This document shows positions 1 to 5,618 of a DNA stretch of 9,224 bases, piece by piece. The notes below the pieces were generated by a model that searched no databases, had not been told where the DNA came from, and saw nothing but the letters and a program-made list of their open reading frames with translations. Source of the DNA: Thermoflexia bacterium. GTDB lineage: Bacteria > Chloroflexota > Anaerolineae > B4-G1 > SLSP01. Every line of letters begins with the position of its first letter. Within the stretch, counting starts at the first letter, position 1. The DNA lies in contig JAUWHU010000153.1 of the NCBI GenBank assembly GCA_030605705.1, positions 1 through 9,224 of the forward strand, given 5' to 3'. Made by a program: the position numbers and the translations under genes.

Positions 1-311
1 GCTCCATGGGGACGGCTTCCTACGTCCTGGTGGGGGCAGAGCGGGCGATGGAGGAGACCTTTGGGTCTACTTGTCACGGCGCGGGGCGGATGATGAGTCG
101 CCGCCAGGCAAGGCGCAGCGCGCGCGGCGAGGATGTGCGCGTCGCTCTCCGCCGGCAGGGTGTCCTGGTCCGTTCGGGGAGTATGCGGGGTCTGGCGGAG
201 GAAATGCCACAGGCTTACAAGGACGTGAGCCTGGTGGTGGAATCCGTGGTCGGCGCGGGGCTGGCGCGCCGGGTGGCGCGGGTACGGCCGCTGGCCGTGA
301 TCAAAGGGTGA
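1..311 (+). CDS. rtcB: RtcB RNA ligase, C-terminal part (5' end outside window)
   Basis: This is the last ~102 residues of an RtcB-type 3'-phosphate/5'-OH RNA ligase, a GTP- and Mn-dependent enzyme that seals tRNA halves or repairs broken RNA. The frame is open from base 3 and ends at TGA 309-311. Recognisable family segments are SMGTASYVLVG at the start, then GSTCHGAGR, then RGLAEEMPQAYKDV, and finally RPLAVIKG at the very C-terminus. The His of CHGAGR (codon 75-77) matches the residue that carries the covalent GMP in characterised RtcB (His404 of Pyrococcus horikoshii), and the penultimate Lys (303-305) matches its guanylate-contacting Lys480. Both catalytic features are intact, so the gene end looks functional. 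A GA-only repeat tract begins directly after the stop. No archease partner is visible in the window. Confidence 0.95.
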   Translation, partial: SMGTASYVLVGAERAMEETFGSTCHGAGRMMSRRQARRSARGEDVRVALRRQGVLVRSGSMRGLAEEMPQAYKDVSLVVESVVGAGLARRVARVRPLAVIKG

Positions 312-449
312 GGAGAGATAGAGACGGGGAGATAGAGATAGAGACGGAGAGATAGAGATAGAGATGGAGATGGAGATGGAGATGGGGAGATGGAGAGATA
401 GAGATAGAGATAGAGATGGAGAGAGATAGAGAGGCAGAGATAGAGACTG
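312..449 (+). repeat. GA-rich homopurine tract (GAGATA/GAGATG units)
   Basis: About 140 bases that are almost entirely purine on the + strand apart from single T or C positions. They consist of irregular 6-base units such as GAGATA, GAGATG and GAGACG. The tract starts one base after the rtcB stop and ends just before the convergent terminator of the cold-shock gene. Frames through it give only low-complexity Glu/Arg/Asp/Ile runs, so I call no gene here. Similar tracts lie at 6085-6232 and 7051-7184, always with the purine strand as +. Confidence 0.9.
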
Positions 450-453
450 GTGG

Positions 454-486
454 AATAGAAAACCGGGGCTTCGCAAGAAGCCCCGG
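454..486 (-). terminator. Intrinsic terminator of the slyD-csp unit
   Basis: A perfect 9-bp GC-rich inverted repeat (CCGGGGCTT at 463-471, AAGCCCCGG at 478-486) with a 6-base loop. Read on the minus strand it is followed by TTTTCTATT. It lies about 25 bases past the cold-shock gene stop, as expected for a rho-independent terminator of that transcript. The stem could also slow transcripts arriving from rtcB on the other strand, but there the T-run is missing. Confidence 0.88.
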
Positions 487-511
487 TCCGGTTATGCGCT
501 CTTACCTGTAT

Positions 512-712
512 TTACAAGCGGGCGACGTTCACAGCTTTGGGACCACGATCACTCTGGGCGATTTCGAACTCTACTTGCTCGCCCTCGTTCAAGGTCTTGA
601 ACCCTGAACCCGTGACATCGGTGAAGTGTACGAAAACGTCACTTTCGCCGTTCTCCGGGGTGATGAAACCGTAGCCTTTCTTCTCGTTGAACCATTTGAC
701 GGTGCCGATCAT
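512..712 (-). CDS. csp: Cold-shock domain protein (CspA family)
   Basis: A 66-residue protein, the usual size of a single cold-shock domain. It begins MIGTVKWFNEKKGYGFI, containing the RNP1 motif KGYGFI (residues 12-17). RNP2 is DVFVHF (25-30), and the C-terminus RGPKAVNV is typical. The family binds single-stranded RNA/DNA as an OB-fold and acts as an RNA chaperone or antiterminator in the cytoplasm. The start at 712 is fixed by a strong GGAGGA (719-724) seven bases upstream. A longer in-frame extension exists, but it runs back into the slyD 3' end and has no comparable site. The gene lies 43 bases after the slyD stop on the same strand, and I see no good promoter in the gap, so co-transcription with slyD is likely. 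Whether it is cold-inducible cannot be told from sequence. Confidence 0.95.
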   Translation of the reverse strand: MIGTVKWFNEKKGYGFITPENGESDVFVHFTDVTGSGFKTLNEGEQVEFEIAQSDRGPKAVNVARL

Positions 713-755
713 AGTAAATCCTCCATATTGAAACTGAACTGAAACTGAAACAAAA

Positions 756-1244
756 CTACAATTGACCATCTCCATTGTGGACGTGACCGTGGGCCAGCTC
801 TTCGGGCGTGGCCGGGCGCACATCTACAACGGTGACTTCAAAAAATAAGGTTTCCCCTGCCAGGGGATGGTTATAGTCCACCAGCACGCTGTCAGGTTTG
901 ACTTCTTTGATGAACATGGGGTAGGTCTCTCCTGATTCGTCATCAGCGGCGAACGTCATACCGGGCTGTATTTCTCCATCCGAGGGGAAAATGTTGCGCG
1001 GCAACCACTCGGTGGCTTCTGCTCGCGCGCCGTAGGCTTTCTCTGGCGGTACGATGATGTTGGGATGACTCTCGCCCACTTTCATCCCGGTGAGGGCCTC
1101 TTCGAGGCCGGGGATGATGTTTTGATAACCGTGGAGGTATCGTAAAGGCGTTTTGCCAATAGAAGAGTCAATGCTCTGGCCGTCTTTCAGCCGGGCCGTA
1201 TAGTCCAGACTTACGACCATGTTATTTTGAACTTCGTTATTCAT
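756..1244 (-). CDS. slyD: SlyD-like FKBP-type peptidyl-prolyl isomerase
   Basis: A 162-residue FKBP of the SlyD type: a cytoplasmic peptidyl-prolyl cis/trans isomerase and folding chaperone. The FKBP half contains VVSLDYTARLKDG (10-22), PLRYLHGYQNIIPGLEEAL (33-51) and MKVGE (54-58). The inserted chaperone (IF) domain covers about residues 70-125, and the FKBP fold resumes at DYNHPLAGETLFFEVTVVDV (123-142). The tail EELAHGHVH (148-156) matches the start of the SlyD metal-binding tail, but the long His/Cys/Asp-rich extension of E. coli SlyD is missing, so nickel-handling capacity is probably small. The start at 1244 gives an N-terminus similar in length to E. coli SlyD; an internal Met (residue 9, 1220) is the alternative. 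The upstream site is only a weak GAGAGAG about 12 bases away. It is first gene of a slyD-csp unit, with its own promoter and a leader hairpin. Confidence 0.93.
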   Translation of the reverse strand: MNNEVQNNMVVSLDYTARLKDGQSIDSSIGKTPLRYLHGYQNIIPGLEEALTGMKVGESHPNIIVPPEKAYGARAEATEWLPRNIFPSDGEIQPGMTFAADDESGETYPMFIKEVKPDSVLVDYNHPLAGETLFFEVTVVDVRPATPEELAHGHVHNGDGQL

Positions 1245-1266
1245 TAAATACTGCTACTCTCTCAAG

Positions 1267-1305
1267 AAAACAGGCCCTTCAGGACACCTTCCCTGAACGG
1301 CCTGT
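1267..1305 (-). terminator. Terminator-like hairpin in the slyD 5' leader
   Basis: On the minus strand ACAGGCC-G-TTCAGG pairs with CCTGAA-G-GGCCTGT (13 bp plus one G-G mismatch, 8-base loop), directly followed by TTTTCTTG. It lies between the promoter at 1336-1363 and the slyD start at 1244, so it is not the end of the upstream aminotransferase transcript alone. It could be an attenuator for slyD-csp, the end of a short ~60-base RNA, or a stop for read-through. A 9-codon mini-ORF (1308-1279, ATG ACA GGC...) overlaps the 5' arm but lacks a well-placed ribosome site. The structure is clear; its role is inference. Confidence 0.6.
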
Positions 1306-1335
1306 CATTGTTACTAGGGAACTTCCTACCTGCGG

Positions 1336-1363
1336 AGTATAACACTCTCCCGAAACTTGTCAA
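1336..1363 (-). promoter_or_regulatory. Sigma-70-type promoter for slyD-csp
   Basis: Minus strand: a perfect -35 TTGACA (1358-1363), a 16-base spacer and -10 TATACT (1336-1341). The predicted start near 1329 leaves a leader of about 85 bases before slyD, which holds the hairpin at 1267-1305. Confidence 0.78.
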
Positions 1364-1382
1364 GGCAGAATGATATCAAATT

Positions 1383-1509
1383 ACGCACTGTGGTAAAAGT
1401 GACACATTTGCTCCCAAAGGCTCTAAGCCCCCGTCCCCGGGGGCGGGTTGACGAGGAAACTGCCCAGGGGACGCCCCCGAGACAGGGGCTGGGAGCAGTG
1501 TGAGTACGA
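1383..1509 (-). mobile_element. MITE-like palindromic element, copy 1
   Basis: A ~127-bp non-coding element that matches 5433-5561 in inverted orientation. Shared blocks, in order, are CGCACTRTGGYAAAAGTGACAC, CCCAAAGGCTCTAAGCCCCC, GTCCCCGGGGGCG, then after a variable centre CGCCCC and a block ending GGGGCTGGGAGCAG. The arms AGCCCCCGTCCCCGGGGGCG and CGCCCCCGAGACAGGGGCT pair with each other, so the element folds into one long GC-rich hairpin. The ends are short imperfect inverted repeats (ACGCACT / AGTACGA here; perfect in copy 2). No transposase is present and I could not identify a target-site duplication. The strand is assigned only relative to copy 2. Frames crossing it are not genes. Confidence 0.75.
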
Positions 1510-1614
1510 TTTTTGCCCCAATGCAAAATTACCCTACAAGATTTGCATTACGGGCGAGAATCACGGTCTGACATTTACCTATTTGCCATTCGCCATTTGC
1601 ACATTTGCCATTTC
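1510..1614. repeat. Intergenic stretch with small hairpin and ATTTGCC direct repeats
   Basis: Between the MITE-like element and the aminotransferase stop. It holds an 8-bp perfect inverted repeat, AATGCAAA (1520-1527) and TTTGCATT (1542-1549), which may end the aminotransferase transcript although it lacks a T-run. Bases 1573-1614 repeat CATTTGCCATTCGCCATTTGC-like units. No gene is visible. Confidence 0.5.
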
Positions 1615-2835
1615 CTAACGCAATCCCTCCTTGAGGACCTTGCCCAGTCTGTGGATACCCTCCACCACATTTGCCTCTGAGGCGTTGGAGAAGTTCAAGC
1701 GCATGGCATCGAATCCCCCATCTCCGTAAGGGAAGAAATTGCAGCCTGGTACGTAGGCTACCTTGTTGGCGACTGCTTTGTCAAAGATGTCTGAGGTATT
1801 GAGGGGGTGGGGGACACGCGCCCAGAGGAACAGCCCGCCATGTGGCCGTGTCCAGTTGCTTCCTTCCGGCCAGAACTCTTCCAGTGCTTCTATCATCAGG
1901 TCTCGTCGTTTGCCATAGGTATCGCGGATTTTCTTGATATGCGCCTTGAGGATGCCGCGTTGGGCGACATCATTGGCGATCATTTGGTCAAAGGTGCTGC
2001 TGTGGAGATCGGCGCCTTGCTTGCCCTGGACGAGCCGCGTGATGATCTCTGCGGGAGCGACGATATAGCCGATACGGAGGCCCGGCGCCAGGATCTTGGA
2101 GAAGGTGCCTAAGTAGATCGTGCGCTCCGGAGCCATAGAAGCGATGGGGAGGATATCCTCACCCTCGTAGCGCAGCGCGCCGTAGGGGTCGTCCTCGAGG
2201 ATGATGAGGTCGTACTTGCGCGCTATTTCCACGAGCTGCCGCCGGCGCTCCTCCGGCAAGGTGGTCCCGGCCGGGTTGTGGAAGTTGGGCAACACGTAGA
2301 TGAAGCGTGGTATTTCTTGTTTGACGATTTCCTCCACTTTGTCAACTATCATCCCATCTTTGTCCAGGGGAACGGTGAGGAAGCGCGCTTCGTAGGCGCG
2401 CCAGGCCTGGATGGCCCCCAGGTAGGTGGGCAGTCCGGTCATGATCGGTGAATCGGGATCAATGAAAGTCTTGCCGACCAGATCCAATGCCTGTTGGGAC
2501 CCGGTGGTGATGAGGATATTGTCTGGACTGGGGGTAAAACCATACTTGGACATGGAATCGGCCAGGTACTCGCGCAACGGGCGGTACCCTTCCGTTGCGC
2601 TGTACTGGAGGGCGATCTTCGCTTGCTCGCGCAGTATATAGTGGCAGGCCTCCTCTATCTCGCGGACAGGGAAGAGCTCCGGCGCCGGCAACCCGCCGGC
2701 AAAGGAGATGATGCTCGGTTCCTGAGTGATCTTCAGTAGCTCGCGGATCGCCGAACCGTGCATGTTTTGTGTTCTGTGTGCCAGAAGCCGCTCCCAGTTC
2801 ACCGGGCCATCGGGTGAATTTGCATAAATTGTCAT
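1615..2835 (-). CDS. PLP-dependent aminotransferase, LysN / 2-aminoadipate type (class I/II fold)
   Basis: A 406-residue fold-type I aminotransferase, usual length for the family. It resembles Thermus LysN and related MocR-like 2-aminoadipate aminotransferases: IRELLKITQEPSIISFAGGLPAPELFP (30-56), ALQYSATEGYRPLR (75-88), TGSQQALDLVGK (111-122). Active-site features visible are the Asn of PNFHNPAG (N187), EDDPYG with the PLP-ring Asp and Tyr (D215, Y218), the Schiff-base lysine K247 in TFSKILAPGLRIGY, and the carboxylate-binding Arg R379 in MRLNFS. Substrates in this family include 2-aminoadipate, aromatic and branched-chain amino acids with 2-oxoglutarate; the exact one cannot be set from sequence. 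The start at 2835 is chosen for the strong AGGAGGT (2841-2847) five bases upstream. An 83-codon upstream extension is only repeat sequence. An Ile/Leu-rich leader with terminator lies upstream on the same strand, hinting at branched-chain amino-acid control. No lysine-biosynthesis genes are adjacent. Confidence 0.93.
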   Translation of the reverse strand: MTIYANSPDGPVNWERLLAHRTQNMHGSAIRELLKITQEPSIISFAGGLPAPELFPVREIEEACHYILREQAKIALQYSATEGYRPLREYLADSMSKYGFTPSPDNILITTGSQQALDLVGKTFIDPDSPIMTGLPTYLGAIQAWRAYEARFLTVPLDKDGMIVDKVEEIVKQEIPRFIYVLPNFHNPAGTTLPEERRRQLVEIARKYDLIILEDDPYGALRYEGEDILPIASMAPERTIYLGTFSKILAPGLRIGYIVAPAEIITRLVQGKQGADLHSSTFDQMIANDVAQRGILKAHIKKIRDTYGKRRDLMIEALEEFWPEGSNWTRPHGGLFLWARVPHPLNTSDIFDKAVANKVAYVPGCNFFPYGDGGFDAMRLNFSNASEANVVEGIHRLGKVLKEGLR

Positions 2836-2860
2836 TAAGGACCTCCTTGAATGGTGATAT

Positions 2861-3022
2861 GAGTCTACTGAAAAAACCAAGAATTTCACCACAGAGGACA
2901 CAGAGAGCACAGAGATTTTAAACTTGACCTTGAGAAAATTAACTTTTTGACGTGTGAAGTGGAATTTTCTTAAACCAAATATCAAATTTTCTCTATCTTC
3001 TCCGTGTTCTCTGTGGTGAGAC
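2861..3022. repeat. CACCACAGAG dispersed repeat, copy A (palindromic pair)
   Basis: It begins GAGTCTACTGAAAAAACC and contains TTTCACCACAGAGGACACAG; an inverted version (CCGTGTTCTCTGTGGTGAGA) lies at about 3000-3020, so the region is a long imperfect palindrome. Bases 2861-2948 recur inverted at 5619-5734: both share the CTACTGAAAAAACCAAGAA start, ACAGAGATTTTAAACTT and AGAAAATTAA. It separates the leader terminator (3060) from the aminotransferase start. A frame stays open through it and gives His/Arg/Glu-rich sequence, a known artefact of this repeat type. Confidence 0.8.
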
Positions 3023-3059
3023 GCCCTTTTTTCAGGGGAGCCTGATATGGTTTTCTCAC

Positions 3060-3094
3060 AAAAAAATCCCTGCCAGAATTGCATCTAGCAGGGA
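3060..3094 (-). terminator. Intrinsic terminator at the end of the leader peptide (putative attenuator)
   Basis: On the minus strand TCCCTGC (3094-3088) pairs with GCAGGGA (3073-3067) around a 14-base loop, followed by seven Ts (3066-3060). The stop codon of the leader ORF is the first three loop bases, so a ribosome reaching the stop would sit on the 5' arm. It lies about 225 bases before the aminotransferase. It could also end RSH transcripts. Confidence 0.8.
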
Positions 3095-3195
3095 GTAGGT
3101 ACAGCGATAAGGGCCAGGGCGAGGTTGCCTGGCCGTAGGTTCAAGAGAATGGTAAACGGAAATATCCGTGCGCGGGCCGTGACGTGATTGCTCAT
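3085..3195 (-). CDS. Putative Ile/Leu/Val-rich leader peptide (transcription attenuation)
   Basis: A 36-codon ORF (40 codons if started at the upstream ATG 3207-3205) ending at TAG 3087-3085. Its middle reads IFPFTILLNLRPGNLALALI; 11 of 36 residues are Ile, Leu or Val, with clustered and varied codons (ATA, ATT, CTC, TTG, CTA). The stop lies in the loop of an intrinsic terminator. Just before it, GGCCAGG (3134-3128) pairs with CCTGGCC (3118-3112). A ribosome stalled on the ILLNL codons would cover the first arm, and the freed CCCTGGCC could then pair imperfectly with the terminator arm GGCAGGG. This is the classical layout of branched-chain attenuators, although here the competing pair uses the 3' rather than the 5' terminator arm. 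The promoter's -10 overlaps the upstream ATG, which favours 3195 as start on an almost leaderless RNA; the 3207 start would instead have a GGGGG site. I know no named family for this peptide, and function is inferred from layout. Confidence 0.55.
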   Translation of the reverse strand: MSNHVTARARIFPFTILLNLRPGNLALALIAVPTPC

Positions 3196-3205
3196 GTCCA
3201 CTCTC

Positions 3206-3233
3206 ATTGTAAGCTACCCCCTTACAAAGTCAA
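3206..3233 (-). promoter_or_regulatory. Promoter for the leader/aminotransferase, with overlapping palindrome
   Basis: Minus strand: -35 TTGACT (3228-3233), a 16-base spacer and -10 TACAAT (3206-3211). The predicted start falls within a few bases of the ATG at 3195. A perfect 7-bp inverted repeat TTGTAAG-N7-CTTACAA (3207-3227) fills the spacer and most of the -10, the position and symmetry of a repressor operator. The loop holds GGGGTAG, so it could also be a Shine-Dalgarno hairpin if transcription starts further upstream. Confidence 0.6.
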
Positions 3234-3351
3234 AGCAGTTAGTCACACCTGGGCGTGACAAGTTGCCTGAAAGTGGGCGTGGTTCATTTCTAAGGCCAGG
3301 GTGGGGCTGAAAGCCACGCCCGCGTGGGGCTACGCTACGCACGAATCGCCC
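3234..3351. repeat. GC-rich inverted repeats downstream of RSH
   Basis: Three nested or adjacent hairpin candidates: GTCAC...GTGAC (about 3242-3259), GGGCGTGG (3275-3282) with CCACGCCC (3314-3321), and CGCGTGGGG (3321-3329) with CCCCTACGCG (3349-3358, one bulge). The last overlaps the RSH stop codon. None has a T-run on the minus strand, so they resemble REP-type palindromes or RNA-stabilising ends more than classical terminators. No gene is visible. Confidence 0.5.
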
Positions 3352-5289
3352 CTACGCGGTGCGCTGCACCCGCAGGACGCTGCGCAACCGTTCCAGGCGA
3401 TGCGCGATGCGCACGATCTTGCGCAGCTGGGGCGCATCTAAGGTCAAATGCACGACGCCCAGGCCGGTTTCTTGTGCTGAGTCGCCCTGCACGCTGTGCA
3501 GGTTGACGTTGTCGTCGGCTACGATCTGACAGGCATCCCGCAGCAAGAGAGAGCGATCCATTACCTGAACTTCGAGGGATAACAGGCCGGGGCGATCTTG
3601 AGGATATCCCAGCACCTCGTTCAATACAAAACAGCCCAGATCGCTCGCGCTGATATCCCCGCGTCCCACCTGCAGACAAAAATTCTCCACCGTGAGACCT
3701 CGTTGCCGGGCCAGCCGTTCAATGTCGGCGGCGGTCCACCCCTCACATGCTCCCCAACAGCGGATCTCCTTTTCGAGCAGGGCGCGCCCCTGTTTGATCA
3801 GCATCTCGCGCGGCTGGCGGGCAAACCAGCGGTGGATGTGGCGCAGTGTGTAAGGGGTGTGGGTGTACCCCAAATCCTCATCTAACCAGGCGCGGTCTGG
3901 GCCGGGCTGGATGGATTTCATGATCTCTACCTGATCTCCGTTGCGCAGAGTGGTGTTGAGGGGGACTTGCCGGTTGTTGACCAATACGCGACGGCAGCGG
4001 TCACCGATCCCGGTATGCACGGCGTAGGCGAAATCCACGGGGGTCGAGCCGGCAGGCAACTCCTTCACGTCTCCCTTGGGGGTGAAAACACGGATGCGTT
4101 CTGGGGCGATCTCCGATTTGAACAGGTTGAGGAAGGCGCCGGGATCGTCATCGGGCAACTCGGCCATCAAATCTAACCAGGGGAGTTCAGGAGCCGGCAA
4201 GGTCCTATTCTCGCCTGCAGGCCGTTGCTGAAGGTATACCAGGACGCCGTAATCCGCTATCTGCTGCATTTCGTGGGTGCGGATGTGGATTTCTATGGGA
4301 TGTCCGCGCAGGCCGATGACCAGGGTATCTAAGGAGCGGTAAAAAGTCTCCCGGGGCGCGGTGATGAAATCCATGATCCGACCTTGTACGGGGGACCAGA
4401 GGTCATGGATGCTGCCCAATGCCGTGTAACATTGGATGGAAGTGTCCACGCTCACTATGATGCGCAGGCGGTAAGTGCGCGCGCTTTCCAAGTCATGCGC
4501 CTGGATGTCCTGGGCGAGATCGCTGATGTGTTCGGGGAATGCTGTGACAGTGGCCGGAATACCGTCGTCTGCCAGTTTGTGCCGCAACTGGGTGAGGGCA
4601 TCCTCCACATCGCGGGTGAGCAGTTGGGCGCGGGCCTGGAGCAGTTTTTCGATCTCGGCGTAGGTTTCCGGCTCCAGCACGCGCAGACACTCATCGGCCA
4701 ATTGTTGTTTGAGCCGCCAGATACCTAAGCGCGCGGCCAGCGGCACGAATAGTTCCAGGGTCTCCTGGGCGATTTGGCGTTGTCTGACCGGCCTGAGCCA
4801 GCGGATGGTGCGTAGATTGTGCAGGCGATCATAGAGTTTGATCGCCATCACCCGCAGATCCGCCGCCATCGTCACGAGAAGATTCACCAGACTGGCAGCT
4901 TCGTTTTCCTCATAGGTCAGATCGTCACTGATCCGGGCACGAATTTTCTTCAAGGTCTGCACGTCGGCGCTCAACTTGGTCACGCCGAGCACTAGCCGGC
5001 TGATTTCGGCGCCGAACTCGGCCTCCATTTGGGCGTAAGTGATGGGGGTATCTTCAAGGACATCGTGCAGGAGAGCGGCGGCTACGGTTGCCGCGTCCAT
5101 CCGCAGTTGGGCGAGCATGTGCGCTATTGCCAGGGGGTGGACAATGTAGGGCCGGCCCGATTTGCGCTGCTGGGGGCCGTGAGCTTCCCGCGCAACGTCG
5201 AAGGCGCGTTCCACGGTGGCGAGTTCTTGAGGCGTGAGGTAGTGGAGCGCTGCCAGCAGCTCGTTATGGGCATCCTCTACATAGCTCAT
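3352..5289 (-). CDS. rsh: RSH-family (p)ppGpp hydrolase with degenerate synthetase domain
   Basis: A 645-residue RelA/SpoT homologue, somewhat shorter than the usual 720-750. The N-terminal HD hydrolase is intact: RKSGRPYIVHP (42-52, H51), LLHDVLEDT (73-81, H75 D76 E79 D80) and KLYDRLHNLRT (151-161, D154 N158). The synthetase region (about 240-350) keeps the fold signature but loses key residues. The RPK motif is FPE (251-253), the nucleotide/Mg-binding Asp of FDLLALR is R271, the Lys of GRFKDYIA is M306, NGYQSLHT is TFYRSLDT (315-322), although the Glu of EIHIRT (E333) remains. A TGS domain follows (about 399-458, IRVFTPKGDVKELPAG) and an ACT-like C-terminus (about 570-645). I infer a protein that degrades (p)ppGpp but probably cannot make it, still able to read ribosome state through TGS/ACT. 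The start at 5289 has only a weak AGAG site. It is divergent from the T-box/cysH/valS unit. Confidence 0.92.
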   Translation of the reverse strand: MSYVEDAHNELLAALHYLTPQELATVERAFDVAREAHGPQQRKSGRPYIVHPLAIAHMLAQLRMDAATVAAALLHDVLEDTPITYAQMEAEFGAEISRLVLGVTKLSADVQTLKKIRARISDDLTYEENEAASLVNLLVTMAADLRVMAIKLYDRLHNLRTIRWLRPVRQRQIAQETLELFVPLAARLGIWRLKQQLADECLRVLEPETYAEIEKLLQARAQLLTRDVEDALTQLRHKLADDGIPATVTAFPEHISDLAQDIQAHDLESARTYRLRIIVSVDTSIQCYTALGSIHDLWSPVQGRIMDFITAPRETFYRSLDTLVIGLRGHPIEIHIRTHEMQQIADYGVLVYLQQRPAGENRTLPAPELPWLDLMAELPDDDPGAFLNLFKSEIAPERIRVFTPKGDVKELPAGSTPVDFAYAVHTGIGDRCRRVLVNNRQVPLNTTLRNGDQVEIMKSIQPGPDRAWLDEDLGYTHTPYTLRHIHRWFARQPREMLIKQGRALLEKEIRCWGACEGWTAADIERLARQRGLTVENFCLQVGRGDISASDLGCFVLNEVLGYPQDRPGLLSLEVQVMDRSLLLRDACQIVADDNVNLHSVQGDSAQETGLGVVHLTLDAPQLRKIVRIAHRLERLRSVLRVQRTA

Positions 5290-5323
5290 AGTGCATCTCT
5301 GTTTCGTTTCGAGTGTGGGGCCG

Positions 5324-5329
5324 ATTATA
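5324..5329 (-). promoter_or_regulatory. Possible -10 element for rsh
   Basis: A perfect TATAAT on the minus strand, about 35 bases before the rsh start. The best -35 at 17 bases spacing is TTATGA, only a weak match. It would give a leader of roughly 28 bases. Confidence 0.4.
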
Positions 5330-5432
5330 TGGGGACGAAGAACTTCTCATAATTCTAATCGAAGATAGGGAAAAAGGCAAGGTGGCGCGAGCGTGAAATG
5401 TGAAGGGGGTGTTTCATCTCCCCTGGTATCGG

Positions 5433-5561
5433 TCGCACTACCCTGCTCCCAGCCCCCGTCCCCGGGGGCGACCCCATGCGCGAGTTCCATCGCAAACACG
5501 CCCCCGGGGACGGGGGCTTAGAGCCTTTGGGAATAGACGTGTCACTTTTGCCATAGTGCGA
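5433..5561 (+). mobile_element. MITE-like palindromic element, copy 2
   Basis: A 129-bp element bounded by a perfect 8-bp terminal inverted repeat, TCGCACTA (5433-5440) and TAGTGCGA (5554-5561). Inside, GCCCCCGTCCCCGGGGGCG pairs with CGCCCCCGGGGACGGGGGC to form a long stem. It is the inverse of 1383-1509, with identity broken mainly in the hairpin centre. No ORF, and no clear duplicated flank (left flank ...TATCGG, right flank AAAAAGG...). It lies between the divergent rsh and T-box promoters. Confidence 0.78.
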
Positions 5562-5618
5562 AAAAAGGCCATCTAACCACAGACCGTAGGTGTAGGCAGG
5601 CAGTGCCCATAAACCGAG

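Noticed and set aside
713..823. Longer start for the cold-shock protein
   Set aside because: The extension overlaps the slyD coding end; the ATG at 712 has a GGAGGA at ideal spacing and gives the standard 66-residue domain.
1326..1526. Minus-strand 66-codon frame
   Set aside because: It lies inside the MITE-like palindrome and the slyD promoter; no protein-like features.
2836..3084. In-frame 83-codon N-terminal extension of the aminotransferase
   Set aside because: It translates only repeat DNA (His/Arg/Glu-rich), and a strong AGGAGGT sits five bases before the ATG at 2835, where homologues begin.
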